The notes under the pieces: model-generated
Told to the model about the DNA's origin: nothing
The model's input: the letters and a program-made list of their open reading frames with translations, nothing else
Database searches by the model: none
NCBI RefSeq assembly: GCF_001279775.1
Contig: NZ_LGDG01000228.1
Span: 1-64,000 of the forward strand
DNA from: Streptomyces sp. MMG1533
GTDB taxonomy: Bacteria > Actinomycetota > Actinomycetes > Streptomycetales > Streptomycetaceae
Direction: 5' to 3'
DNA: 64,000 nt
Part shown: in pieces, positions 1 to 8,690 of the stretch
Numbering within the stretch: position 1 is the stretch's first letter
How the letters are laid out: each line of letters opens with the position of its first letter
Program-made: the position numbers and the translations under genes

Positions 1-1
1 C

Positions 2-1255
2 CTACGAACCCGCCACCCCCTCGACCGCCACCCGCAGAATCCCCGTCACCTGCGCAATGATGTCCACCCGGTTCCGCACGAACTCCGCATCCGTCACCGT
101 CCCGCTCGCCGGATCGGTGTTCCCCGCCCCGAACTGCAGCACAGGCGTATGCACATGCCCACCCGGCAGCACGTCGTGCAGCCCCAACCGATCCCGCAAC
201 AACGTGGCCCGATAGGCGATCTCGTTGGACAGGTAGTTCCCGCCGCCCCCGGCCCGCGCGGTCGACCCCGGAGTCGGCCCGTCCGCCCGCACGACGGCCT
301 CCGTGCCGCCCGCCGGGATCTCGGTCACACTCGTGTTGTCGTACACAGGAAACCGCCCGGTCCCGGCGGCCACGATCTTCCCGTACGGCAGTGTCGTCGT
401 CGTCCACTGCGGCTGCGAGGCCGGGTCGGCGACCGGCACGGTCTCGGTCCTGCCGATGTTGTCGTTGTCAGGGAACCCGCCCCGCCAGGCCCCGTTGGTC
501 CGCTCGACGTCGAACCGCCCCACCCGCCCCTGGCTCACGGTGGTGAAGAGATCCACCTTCCTCAGATGCGGCCGCAGCGTCCGCTCCACCGTCCCGTCGG
601 CGAAGTCCTGCCAGCGCACCGGGAAGACGACGGTCTCGACCCGCGCCGGCCCGTCCGCGGTCTCGATCACCGTGCCGTCGAGTGCGAGCGCGGTCGCCCC
701 CGACGGGTTGGAGATCCGGACGTCCCGGTCCAGCGTGAACGGGTCGAAGCCGGTCACCAGGACCCGCTTGATGTCCTTGCCCTGCGGATACCGGACGGCG
801 GTCTGCCCGCGCGAGGTCCGCTCCAACTCACCCAGCAGGGCCGTACGCCGGGCGTCCGTCAGCCCGAACCCCGGCTCCCACGTCCGCACCTGTCGCGTCA
901 TCCCCAGCCGCGCCCAGTACAGCGGCCGGTCGTCGTCCCGACTGAGGTCCCCGCCCACCGGCCCCCGCCCCTGCGCCCGCGCAACGGCCCGCCGCCACAG
1001 CGCCGACCCCTCCCGTACGACGACCCGCCGCGCCTCGGCGTAGGAGCGGGCCGCACCGAGCTCCCGGGCGAACCCCGCGGTCACGGCGTCGAATCCGGAA
1101 CGCCGGAGGATCTCCTGCGGCACGGCGCGGTCGAGCCGCTGCTCCTCGACGGTGGGTGAGAGGACCGTCTCGGCGGCGGACACCTGCGTGGGGGCCGCGA
1201 GCCCCGCCACCAGGGCCAGTCCGAGTACGCCGATGCGAACACGTATGTGATTCAA
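2..1255 (-). CDS. Secreted pyroglutamyl-peptidase-like (C15-type fold) protein
   Basis: This 417-residue protein starts with a Sec signal peptide (hydrophobic core about residues 8-22, likely cleavage after QVSA). The C-terminal two thirds carry the pyroglutamyl peptidase I signature VTGFDPF near residue 167 and a late HVHTP segment like the catalytic-His region of family C15. Where C15 enzymes have the catalytic Cys (a pattern like TYVCN) this protein reads NYLSN, so Ser seems to replace Cys. The family normally removes N-terminal pyroglutamate from peptides in the cytoplasm; this copy is exported and twice as long, so its activity is uncertain. The gene is complete, with its stop at the first bases of the window. 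The N-terminal 150 residues match nothing I recognise. Confidence 0.72.
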   Translation of the reverse strand: MNHIRVRIGVLGLALVAGLAAPTQVSAAETVLSPTVEEQRLDRAVPQEILRRSGFDAVTAGFARELGAARSYAEARRVVVREGSALWRRAVARAQGRGPVGGDLSRDDDRPLYWARLGMTRQVRTWEPGFGLTDARRTALLGELERTSRGQTAVRYPQGKDIKRVLVTGFDPFTLDRDVRISNPSGATALALDGTVIETADGPARVETVVFPVRWQDFADGTVERTLRPHLRKVDLFTTVSQGRVGRFDVERTNGAWRGGFPDNDNIGRTETVPVADPASQPQWTTTTLPYGKIVAAGTGRFPVYDNTSVTEIPAGGTEAVVRADGPTPGSTARAGGGGNYLSNEIAYRATLLRDRLGLHDVLPGGHVHTPVLQFGAGNTDPASGTVTDAEFVRNRVDIIAQVTGILRVAVEGVAGS

Positions 1256-1327
1256 GGGAGTTCGGGTCCTTCCGTCGCGGTGGGGCGCGTGGTGCGAACG
1301 CCGGCAGTATGGCGTGACGGAAGTGGT

Positions 1328-2287
1328 CTACGCCATGGTGCGTGACGCACGCGGAATCCGTTCCGCCGCCTCCCGCAGCGCACCGACGAACGCCTCGACG
1401 GCCGGCGCGGGCGACCGCCCCCGTACCGTCGCCGCGTACACCGCCCGGGCCGGCCCGCCCTCGTCGAGCACGGACAGCAGGGCCACGTCCGGGCGTACCG
1501 ACTCGGCGGCGAGCGCCGGGACCAGGGTCACGCCGAGCCCGGCGGCGACGTACCCCTGCTTGGCGGTCCACTCGCCGACGACATGCGCGACGCGCGGCCG
1601 GAAACCCTGCCGCAGGGCCGCGTCCAGCAGGGTGCCCTCGGGCCGCGAGCCGCCGGAGATCCAGTCGGCGTCGGCGAGGTGCCCGAGCCGTACCGGTCCG
1701 CGGTCCACCGCTGCCAGCGGATGGCCGGCCGGGACGGCGACGTACAGCGACTCGTCGAGCAGATGGCGGAGTTCGTACCCCGTCGGCGGGATGCCGCCGC
1801 CCGTCGTCGAGACGACCGCGAGGTCGAGGTGCCCGGCGGTGAGCCGCTCCAGAAGGACGGGTGTGAAGCCCTCCTCCCGCGTGACCGCGACCTTGGGGTG
1901 GCGGGCGCGGAACGCGGCGAGGGCGTGCGGCACCAGCGCCGCGTCGGCCGTCGCGAACGCCCCGAACCGCAGCCGCCCACCGGCCACTTCACGCAGCGCC
2001 ACCAGCTCATGCCCGGCCCCCTGCAGGGCCTCGACGACGGCCTGCGCGTACGGCACGAGGATCCGGCCGGCCTCGGTCAGCCGCACACCCCGGGGCAGCC
2101 GGTCGAACAACGGCCCCCCGCTCAGAGCCCCTTCGAGCGAGGAGACCTGGCGGGACACCGCCGACTGCGTCCAGCCGAGGGTGCGCGCGGCGACCGTGAA
2201 CGACCCCTGCCGGGCGACCTCCAGGAACGCCCGCAGCCAGACGGTGGAGAGGTCCGGAACGTCCACAGGGGCATGCGAGTTCGGCAT
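1328..2287 (-). CDS. LysR-family transcriptional regulator
   Basis: This 319-residue protein has an N-terminal LysR helix-turn-helix (TVWLRAFLEVARQGSF...GWTQSAVSRQVSSLE, about residues 12-55) followed by the usual effector-binding fold, and its length is normal for the family. Three in-frame ATGs exist at 2305, 2296 and 2287. I chose 2287 because a TAGCAT -10-like element lies 7 bases before it, as expected for a leaderless transcript; this choice is inferred. The gene is divergent from ridA, and a perfect T-N11-A dyad sits between them. It probably controls ridA and itself; the effector is unknown. Confidence 0.85.
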   Translation of the reverse strand: MPNSHAPVDVPDLSTVWLRAFLEVARQGSFTVAARTLGWTQSAVSRQVSSLEGALSGGPLFDRLPRGVRLTEAGRILVPYAQAVVEALQGAGHELVALREVAGGRLRFGAFATADAALVPHALAAFRARHPKVAVTREEGFTPVLLERLTAGHLDLAVVSTTGGGIPPTGYELRHLLDESLYVAVPAGHPLAAVDRGPVRLGHLADADWISGGSRPEGTLLDAALRQGFRPRVAHVVGEWTAKQGYVAAGLGVTLVPALAAESVRPDVALLSVLDEGGPARAVYAATVRGRSPAPAVEAFVGALREAAERIPRASRTMA

Positions 2288-2309
2288 GGCAGCCATGCTA
2301 GACATTCGC

Positions 2310-2347
2310 TTGTCGCATTCCGGTCCGGAACCTAGCGTCGACGCATG
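2310..2347 (+). promoter_or_regulatory. Leaderless ridA promoter with embedded LysR-type T-N11-A dyad
   Basis: TTGTCG (2310-2315) and TAGCGT (2333-2338) are separated by exactly 17 bases, and the ATG of ridA begins 7 bases after the -10, so the mRNA is probably leaderless. The spacer contains the perfect 13-base dyad TTCCGGTCCGGAA (2318-2330), which matches the LysR-box pattern T-N11-A. Binding there would block or remodel the promoter. Regulator assignment to the adjacent LysR gene is inference. Confidence 0.6.
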
Positions 2348-2737
2348 CAGATCACTCTCGGCAACCCCGCCTCCGCACCCCAGCCCCTGAGCCCGTACTA
2401 CTCCCAGGTCGCCCGTGTCGAACACGCCGACGGCAGCGCCCTGCTGTTCGTCTCCGGGCAGATCGCCGAGGGCGCCACGCTCGCCGAGCAGTCCCGGGGC
2501 GTCTTCGAGACGCTGGACGCCCTGCTGAAGGCCCACGGGGCGGCCCTGGCCGACGTCATCAACATCCGTACGTACCTCACGGACATCGGCAAGCTGGAGG
2601 AATACGGGGCCGTACGAAGGGAGTTCCTCACCGGGACCCCGCCGACCAGCATGACCTTCGAGGTGCCCCGGCTGTTCCGGCCCGAGGCGCAGATCGAGGT
2701 CGAGGTGGTGGCCGCCGTGCCGGCCGGCCGGTCGTAG
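2345..2737 (+). CDS. RidA/YjgF/YER057c/UK114-family protein
   Basis: This 130-residue protein has the compact Rid fold: LLFVSGQIAEG in the first strand region, SRGVFETLDALLKAHGAALADVINIRTYLTDI in the central helix-strand unit, and PPTSMTFEVPRLFRPEAQIEVEVVA at the end. RidA proteins deaminate reactive enamine/imine intermediates from PLP enzymes, using an Arg in the C-terminal segment. Here that position reads VPRLFRPEAQIEVE, so an Arg is available. It is divergent from a LysR gene and not clearly in an operon. A specialised Rid subgroup rather than classical RidA is possible. Confidence 0.87.
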   Translation: MQITLGNPASAPQPLSPYYSQVARVEHADGSALLFVSGQIAEGATLAEQSRGVFETLDALLKAHGAALADVINIRTYLTDIGKLEEYGAVRREFLTGTPPTSMTFEVPRLFRPEAQIEVEVVAAVPAGRS

Positions 2738-2755
2738 GCGAGGGCGAGGGCGAGT

Positions 2756-3316
2756 TCAGGAGGTCTCGCCCAGCAGTGTCAGGAAGTCGCGGAACGCGCC
2801 CGGCATGTCGACCGACTCCGGGTCCAGCAGCCACTGGTACTGCAGGCCGTCCATCACCGCGACCAGCAGGGGAGCGGTGCGCTCGGGGGTGAGGCCGTTC
2901 GGGAGGCGGTCGCCGTACTCGGCGCGCAGGACCGCCGCCATGTTCGTCCGCACCTGCGCGTACCGCTCGGTGAAGTAGCCGCGCGCGGGATGCCCCTCCG
3001 TGACACTCTCGCCGAGCAGCGCAGAGAAGGTCTGGATGATGCCCGGCCGCATCGCGTTGTACTCGACGAGTGCGGCGAGCAGGTCGGTCCGCCACTGCCC
3101 GACCGGGACCGCGTCCCACTTGTCCCGCTCCTCGAGGACGGCCACGAGCAGCGCGTCCTTCGTGGGGAAGTAGTGCAGCAACCCCTGCTGGGTGAGCCCG
3201 ACCCGTTCCGCGACGGCGGCCAGACTCGCCCCCCGGTAGCCGCGCTCGGCGATCACTTCCAGGGCGGCGCGGACGATCTCGGCGCGTCGCTCCGCGCTCC
3301 TGGTCCTGGCGTTCAT
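2756..3316 (-). CDS. TetR/AcrR-family transcriptional regulator
   Basis: This 186-residue regulator has an N-terminal TetR helix-turn-helix (AEIVRAALEVIAERGYRGASLAAVAERVGLTQQGLLHYFPTKDALL). The C-terminal domain resembles TetR_C_6-type ligand domains. I chose ATG 3316 because TACGGT lies six bases upstream, giving a leaderless start; upstream in-frame starts at 3343 and 3334 lack a ribosome site. It is divergent from the GH3 beta-glucosidase gene at 3437. The shared intergenic region holds an unusually AT-rich patch (about 3349-3372) that is a likely operator zone. It probably represses the glucosidase; this is inferred from position only. Confidence 0.83.
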   Translation of the reverse strand: MNARTRSAERRAEIVRAALEVIAERGYRGASLAAVAERVGLTQQGLLHYFPTKDALLVAVLEERDKWDAVPVGQWRTDLLAALVEYNAMRPGIIQTFSALLGESVTEGHPARGYFTERYAQVRTNMAAVLRAEYGDRLPNGLTPERTAPLLVAVMDGLQYQWLLDPESVDMPGAFRDFLTLLGETS

Positions 3317-3436
3317 GGCGTCACCGTACGGCATCCGTCCCACCCGAATATAACGTCAAGATAACAAAACCTACCGACCTACAGGCGACGGGTGCACGAT
3401 GGAGGACACCGCACGGACTCAACGAGGAGGCACCCG

Positions 3437-5875
3437 ATGCCGGGGACCCACAAGCAGGAAGACCTGGCCCGCGAGGCGGCCGTCGAGGCGGCCCTGAGGA
3501 GGCTCGGCCTGGACGCCAAGGTCCGGCTGCTCGCCGGCCAGGACGTGTGGTCCCTGCCCGCCCTGCCGGAGATCGGCCTGGAGTCCCTCGTCATGTCGGA
3601 CGGCCCCATCGGCGTCCGGGGCGTCCGCTGGACCGCCGACGACCCGTCCATCGCGCTGCCCTCCCCGACCGCGCTCGCCGCCACCTGGGACCCCGACCTC
3701 GCCCGCCGCGCCGGCACCCTCCTCGCCCAGGAGGCCCGCCGCAAGGGCGTCCACGTCCTGCTCGCCCCCACCGTCAACCTGCACCGCTCCCCGCTCGGCG
3801 GCCGCCACTTCGAGGCGTACAGCGAGGACCCGTACCTCACGGGCCGCATCGGCTCCGGCTATGTGACCGGCGTCCAGTCCGGCGGCGTCGGCACCACCGT
3901 CAAGCACTTCGTCGCCAACGACGCCGAGACCGACCGCTTCACGGTGAACAACCTGCTGAGCGAGCGCACCCTGCGCGAGCTGTACCTCGCCCCCTTCGAG
4001 GCGATAGTCGAGAACGCCCACCCCTGGGGCATCATGACCGCCTACAACTCGGTCAACGGCACCACGATGACCGAGCACCACCACCTGGTGAACGAGATCC
4101 TGCGCGGCGAATGGGGCTTCGACGGCTTCAACGTCTCCGACTGGACCGCCGCCCGCTCCACCACCGGCGCCGTCAACGGCGGCCTGGACGTCGCCATGCC
4201 CGGCCCGCGGACCGTCTACGGCGACGCGCTCGCCCAGGCCGTCCGCGCCGGCGAGGTCGACGAGGCCAAGGTCGACGACGCCGTCCGCAACGTCCTGCGA
4301 CTCGCCGCCCGCGTAGGCATCCTGAAGGACGCCGAACCGGCCGTCACCGAACTGCCCGACACCGTCGACGGCGAGGCCCTGGCCCGCGAGATCGCCCGCC
4401 GCTCCTTCGTCCTCGTACGCAACGAGAACGAGGCACTTCCGCTGAAGCCGGGCACGGTCGCCCTCATCGGAGCCGCCGCCCGCGACGCCCGCGTCCTCGG
4501 CGGCGGCTCCGCCACCGTCTTCCCGGCCCGGATCGTCTCCCCGCTGGACGGCCTCACCGCGGCCCTCCCCGAAGGCACCCTCAGCTACGCCGTCGGCGCC
4601 GACCCGGACACCGAACTCGCCGTCGCCGACAGGGGATTCGAGCTGCGGGCCGTCTGCCGCGACGCCGACGGCCAGGTCATCGGCGCCGCCTCCGCGCCGA
4701 GCGGACAGCTCCAGTGGATGGGCGAGGACCTCCCCGACGGCGTGACCCACGACCGCCTGCACACCGTCGAACTGACGGGCACCTTCACCCCGCGCGACAC
4801 CGGCACCCACACCTTCGGCATCAAGGGCATCGGCGCCTTCACCCTCCGGGTCGACGGCACCACGTACTTCGACGACGTCCGGCGCCCCGCCAACGACGAC
4901 GACCCCTTCGAGTCGTTCTTCGGCGCCCCCGTCCCCTGCGCCAGGGCCGAACTCACCGCGGACCGGCCGGTCGAGGTCTCCCTCACCCATGTCGTCCAGT
5001 TCCCCGACGACCTCCCGCTGAAGGTCGTCTCCTTCACCCTCGCCCACCAGGAACCGCAGCGCGACCCCGACGAGCTGATCACCGAGGCGGTTCAGGCCGC
5101 CCGCGCCGCCGACACGGCCGTCGTCGTGGTCGCCACCACCGAGCGCGTCGAGTCGGAGGGCTTCGACCGCACCGATCTCGCCCTCCCCGGCCGCCAGGAC
5201 GACCTGGTCCACGCGGTCGCCGCCGCCAACCCGAACACCGTCGTGATCGTCAACTCCGGCTCCCCGGTGGAACTGCCCTGGCGCGAGGAGGTGGCCGCCG
5301 TCCTGCTCAGCTGGTTCCCCGGTCAGGAGGGCGGCGACGCCCTCGCCGACGTCCTGACCGGCGCCCACGAGCCCGGCGGCCGTCTCCCCAGCACCTGGGG
5401 CAGCCTCGCCGACGCCCCGGTCACCCAGGTCGTCCCGGACAACGGGGAGATCGCGTACCGCGAGGGCGTGTTCATCGGCTACACCGCCTGGGAGAAGCAG
5501 GGCCGCACCCCCGCCTACCCCTTCGGCCACGGCCTCGGCTACACCGACTGGACCTACGAGTCGGTCGAGGTACAGGGCACCGCCGTCCGGGTCCGCCTCC
5601 GCAACTCCGGCGCGCGCCCCGGCCGCGAGGTCGTCCAGGTCTACCTGGCCCCCGGCGGGCCCGGCGCCGAGCGCCCGGCCCGCCGACTGGCCGGCTTCGC
5701 GGGCGTCACGGCCGCTCCCGGCGAGAGCGTCGAGGCCACCGTGGAGCTCCCGCGCCGGGCCTTCGAGGTCTGGGACGAGCAGGAGGGAGCCTGGTCGTTT
5801 GTGAAGGGTTCGTACGAGATCCAGGTGAGCCGCTCGATCTCGGACCGCCGGCTCACCGCGACCATTAACGTCTGA
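3437..5875 (+). CDS. Glycoside hydrolase family 3 beta-glucosidase with PA14 insert
   Basis: The product is 812 residues. Its N-terminal GH3 TIM barrel includes the KHFVANDAE motif and the nucleophile Asp235 in NVSDWTA. A GH3 C-terminal alpha/beta domain follows, interrupted by a PA14 domain at roughly residues 400-560 (LTGTFTPRDTGTHTFGIKG, VDGTTYFDD), and the protein ends with a fibronectin-III-like domain. There is no signal peptide, so it acts in the cytoplasm on imported beta-glucosides or cello-oligosaccharides. The start at 3437 is chosen for the GAGGAGG ribosome site six bases upstream; an earlier in-frame start at 3392 has none. The divergent TetR gene is its likely regulator. Exact sugar specificity cannot be read from sequence. 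Confidence 0.9.
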   Translation: MPGTHKQEDLAREAAVEAALRRLGLDAKVRLLAGQDVWSLPALPEIGLESLVMSDGPIGVRGVRWTADDPSIALPSPTALAATWDPDLARRAGTLLAQEARRKGVHVLLAPTVNLHRSPLGGRHFEAYSEDPYLTGRIGSGYVTGVQSGGVGTTVKHFVANDAETDRFTVNNLLSERTLRELYLAPFEAIVENAHPWGIMTAYNSVNGTTMTEHHHLVNEILRGEWGFDGFNVSDWTAARSTTGAVNGGLDVAMPGPRTVYGDALAQAVRAGEVDEAKVDDAVRNVLRLAARVGILKDAEPAVTELPDTVDGEALAREIARRSFVLVRNENEALPLKPGTVALIGAAARDARVLGGGSATVFPARIVSPLDGLTAALPEGTLSYAVGADPDTELAVADRGFELRAVCRDADGQVIGAASAPSGQLQWMGEDLPDGVTHDRLHTVELTGTFTPRDTGTHTFGIKGIGAFTLRVDGTTYFDDVRRPANDDDPFESFFGAPVPCARAELTADRPVEVSLTHVVQFPDDLPLKVVSFTLAHQEPQRDPDELITEAVQAARAADTAVVVVATTERVESEGFDRTDLALPGRQDDLVHAVAAANPNTVVIVNSGSPVELPWREEVAAVLLSWFPGQEGGDALADVLTGAHEPGGRLPSTWGSLADAPVTQVVPDNGEIAYREGVFIGYTAWEKQGRTPAYPFGHGLGYTDWTYESVEVQGTAVRVRLRNSGARPGREVVQVYLAPGGPGAERPARRLAGFAGVTAAPGESVEATVELPRRAFEVWDEQEGAWSFVKGSYEIQVSRSISDRRLTATINV

Positions 5876-5951
5876 TCCGGGACAAGTCTCCCCATGACCA
5901 GCCCCGGCCCGGGACCTGACCCCTGGGCCGGGGCTATGGGCGTCCGGCGAC

Positions 5952-6923
5952 TCAGCGCGCCGAGAAGCCGTACACCGTCTCCGACCTGTACGTCTCGCCC
6001 GGCCGCAGCACCGTGCTGGGGAACTCCGGGCGGTTCGGGGAGTCGGGGAAGTGCTGGGTCTCCAGCGCGATGCCGTCGCAGGGCGCGAAGGGCTCGCCGA
6101 GGTGGTCCGCGGTGTACAGCTGGAGGCCGGGCTCGGTGGTCGCGACGGTCAGCACCCGGCCGGACGCGGGGTCGTACAGCTCGGCGACCTCCACGGGCCC
6201 GTCCGTCACCCCCTTGTCGAGCACGAAGTTGTGGTCGTACCCGGAGCCGACCTTCCGCGCCTCCCGGAAGTCGAAGCGCGTGTCGCCCACCGCTTCCAGG
6301 ACACCGGTCGGGATCAGGTCCGCGTCGACCGGGGTGAACCGGGAGGCGGCGATCCGCAGTTCGTGCCCGCCCGCGTGTCCCGACCCGCCGAGGTTGAAAT
6401 AGCTGTGGTTGGTCAGGTTCACGAGGGTCGGCGCGTCGGTGACCGCCTCGTACGCGATCCGCAGCGCACCGGACTCCTCCAGCGTGTACGTCACCGAGAC
6501 CTCCAGACGCCCCGGGAAGCCCTCCTCGCCATGCGCGCTCACCCGCGTCAGACGCACACCGTGCTCGACCGGCGCCGGGTCCCACACCCGCTTGTCGAAG
6601 CCGCGCTCACCGCCGTGCAGGGAGTTGGGCGGGTTGTTGAGCGCAAGCGCGTACGTCCGGCCGTCCAGCGGGAAGCGGCCGCCCGCGATCCGGTTCGCGT
6701 ACCGCCCGACCAGGGCGCCGAAGTACGGCTCGGGGTTTGTCAGATAGCCGTCGAGCTCCGGGAAGCCGAGCACCACGTCCGCGGCCTGCCCCTCCCGGTC
6801 CGGGACCTCCACCGACTGCACGATCCCGCCGTAGGACAGGATCCGCACACGGACGCCGGCCCGCTCCAGGGTCCAGCGGTGGACTGGCGTGCCGTCGGAA
6901 AGTGTGCCGAAGAGTTCGTTCAT
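5952..6923 (-). CDS. Aldose 1-epimerase (galactose mutarotase)
   Basis: This 323-residue protein has mutarotase motifs in order: ILSYGGIVQSVEVPD near residue 30, GRYANRIAGGRFPLDG near 75, LHGGERGFDKRVWD near 100, NLTNHSYFNL (substrate-binding His) near 170, and ALETQHFPDSPN near 290 with the catalytic Glu region. GalM enzymes interconvert alpha and beta anomers of glucose and galactose. It is convergent with the upstream beta-glucosidase, so the two sugar genes are physically associated but not co-transcribed. Length is typical. Start is ATG 6923 with weak ribosome-site evidence. Confidence 0.9.
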   Translation of the reverse strand: MNELFGTLSDGTPVHRWTLERAGVRVRILSYGGIVQSVEVPDREGQAADVVLGFPELDGYLTNPEPYFGALVGRYANRIAGGRFPLDGRTYALALNNPPNSLHGGERGFDKRVWDPAPVEHGVRLTRVSAHGEEGFPGRLEVSVTYTLEESGALRIAYEAVTDAPTLVNLTNHSYFNLGGSGHAGGHELRIAASRFTPVDADLIPTGVLEAVGDTRFDFREARKVGSGYDHNFVLDKGVTDGPVEVAELYDPASGRVLTVATTEPGLQLYTADHLGEPFAPCDGIALETQHFPDSPNRPEFPSTVLRPGETYRSETVYGFSAR

Positions 6924-6952
6924 GTGCGGAACTTTAAGTCACCAACCCTGCG

Positions 6953-7852
6953 TCAGGCCTTCTTGCCCGTCACCGCCCGATAGGCGATCTCCGCGAGCCG
7001 CGCCTGGCCGTTCACACTCGGATGGAACCAGTCCCAGTGGCTGAGCTGGGCGGTGCCGAAGCGGAAGTCGTAGACCGCGCCGCCGTCGAAGCGGCAGCGG
7101 CGGTCCTTCGCGCAGACCTCCTTCAACACCTCGTTGTAGTCCTCCACACGTTGCTGCACGGTGTCCCGCCGCTCGGTCGCCGCCGCGTCCAGGGCGTCCG
7201 CGTCGCCCAGCATCGACGGGCAGAGGCCCAGCTTCCACACCTGCTTGCCCATCGGGTTCGTACGGCCCTCGGACCACAGCCGCTTCAGGTTCGGCACGCT
7301 CGCCACAAACACCTGCGCCGTGGGCGAGGCCCTCCGCAGCGTGCTCATCGCGTCCTCGAAGTCGGCGCGGAAGTCCGCCACCGACGTCATCGCCGATGTG
7401 CTGGACCGGCAGGCGTCGTTCGCCCCCGCCATCACCGCCACCAGCCCGGGCTTCTTCGCCGCCGCCTGCGCCATCTGACCGGGCAGATCCGCCATCCGCG
7501 CCCCGGTCACCGCGTAGTTCCAGCTCCGCTCGGCCGCCTTCGCCTTCCCCAGCAGGCGTACCGCGAGACTGTCGACCTCGGCACTGCTGCCCGTCGCCCA
7601 CGACACCTCGGGGCAGTCCGACAGCACCGAGCACGCGTCGAAGCCGCGGGTGATGGAGTCCCCCACGGCGGCGACCGACGCCGGGCTGCTGTCCCAGGCC
7701 GGCGTCGGCTTCGGGGACGGCTTCGCCTTCTGCTCCCCGGTGCCGCTCGGCCCCGGCGAGTTGCCACCGACGGCGTCACAGCCGGTGACGCCCAGGACGA
7801 CCGCCGCCAGGACGGCGAGAACGGCGCGCGAGCGGTGGCTCTGCTTCCGCAT
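6953..7852 (-). CDS. SGNH/GDSL-type esterase lipoprotein
   Basis: This 299-residue protein begins MRKQSHRSR with a hydrophobic signal and a lipobox-like VTGC (Cys about residue 25), so it is probably a lipoprotein on the outer face of the membrane. A Pro/Lys/Ser-rich linker follows, then the SGNH hydrolase domain: AAVGDSITRG (block I Ser), MAGANDAC (block III Asn) and DWFHPSVNGQ (block V Asp and His). It probably cleaves an ester of a lipid or polysaccharide; substrate unknown. The frame extends upstream to 8374 without signal-like sequence, so ATG 7852, preceded by GAGGGG, was chosen. Confidence 0.86.
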   Translation of the reverse strand: MRKQSHRSRAVLAVLAAVVLGVTGCDAVGGNSPGPSGTGEQKAKPSPKPTPAWDSSPASVAAVGDSITRGFDACSVLSDCPEVSWATGSSAEVDSLAVRLLGKAKAAERSWNYAVTGARMADLPGQMAQAAAKKPGLVAVMAGANDACRSSTSAMTSVADFRADFEDAMSTLRRASPTAQVFVASVPNLKRLWSEGRTNPMGKQVWKLGLCPSMLGDADALDAAATERRDTVQQRVEDYNEVLKEVCAKDRRCRFDGGAVYDFRFGTAQLSHWDWFHPSVNGQARLAEIAYRAVTGKKA

Positions 7853-8126
7853 CCGGTGGTGGTCCCCTCGGTCGTCGGGTGATGGCATGAAACGCGAAAA
7901 AGGTCGTCCCCTCATAACAACGCGCGAGAGTTCCCGACGCTCACCGTGCAACGGTTCGCGCCCGTACTGGCGTCCTGCCGGGTGAATGGCGGGGGTTTCA
8001 CGGCACTGGGACCGACGGTACGTCACACTCCTTGCGCCGCCGCACGGTAGCCTCGCCATCAACGTGGCTGCCCGGCCACTGCCGTCAGCCAGTTCGCAAG
8101 ATGTCCCGCTCTGCCCGGAGGTCCCG

Positions 8127-8621
8127 GTGACGACACGTGGAGTTCTGTACGTGCACTCCGCGCCGCGCGCGCTGTGCCCGCACGTCGAGTGGGCCGTCGC
8201 CGGGGTGCTCGGCACACGCGTCAACCTCGACTGGATCCGGCAGCCCGCCGCGCCCGGCACCTGGCGCTCGGAGTTCTCCTGGCAGGGCCAGGTCGGCACC
8301 GCCTCCAAACTGGCCTCCGCACTGAGAGGCTGGCACCTCCTCCGCTTCGAGGTCACCGCCGAGCCCTGCGCCACCGCCGAGGGCGAGCGCTACAGCTGCA
8401 CCCCCGAGCTCGGCATCTTCCACGCCGTCACAGGCATCCACGGCGACATCCTGATCCCGGAGGACCGTCTTCGCGCGGCCCTGGTCCGCTCCCAGCGCGG
8501 CGAGACCGATCTGGAAGCCGAGCTGGCCAAACTCCTGGGCAAGCCCTGGGACGACGAGTTGGAGCCGTTCAGGTACGCGGGCGAGGGCGCGCCGGTCCGC
8601 TGGCTCCACCAGGTCGTCTGA
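8127..8621 (+). CDS. DUF3145 family protein
   Basis: This 164-residue protein begins TTRGVLYVHSAPRALCPHVEWAVAGVLG and continues WIRQPAAPGTWRSEFSWQGQVGTASKLASALRGW, the actinobacterial DUF3145 pattern. GTG 8127 is chosen as start because GGAG lies six bases upstream and the family begins here; the frame is open further upstream. No signal peptide, membrane segment or catalytic motif is visible. It is convergent with the fatty-acid synthase operon. Its function is unknown to me. Confidence 0.85.
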   Translation: MTTRGVLYVHSAPRALCPHVEWAVAGVLGTRVNLDWIRQPAAPGTWRSEFSWQGQVGTASKLASALRGWHLLRFEVTAEPCATAEGERYSCTPELGIFHAVTGIHGDILIPEDRLRAALVRSQRGETDLEAELAKLLGKPWDDELEPFRYAGEGAPVRWLHQVV

Positions 8622-8632
8622 TTTCTGCTCCG

Positions 8633-8678
8633 CACACCTGAAGGGCCCCCACCAGCCGGTGGGGGCCCTTCAGGTGTG
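8633..8678. terminator. Bidirectional hairpin terminator
   Basis: A perfect 21-base-pair stem (arms 8633-8653 and 8658-8678) with a four-base AGCC loop lies between the stop of DUF3145 on the plus strand and the stop of fabF on the minus strand. The symmetry and convergent position fit a two-way terminator without a U tract, as is common in Streptomyces. Confidence 0.85.
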
Positions 8679-8690
8679 TACGAACGTTTC

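Noticed and set aside
3419..5530. 703-codon open frame on the minus strand opposite the GH3 gene
   Set aside because: It is composed of Gly/Ala/Val/Asp-rich sequence typical of the antisense frame of a high-GC gene, and the plus strand encodes clear GH3 motifs.
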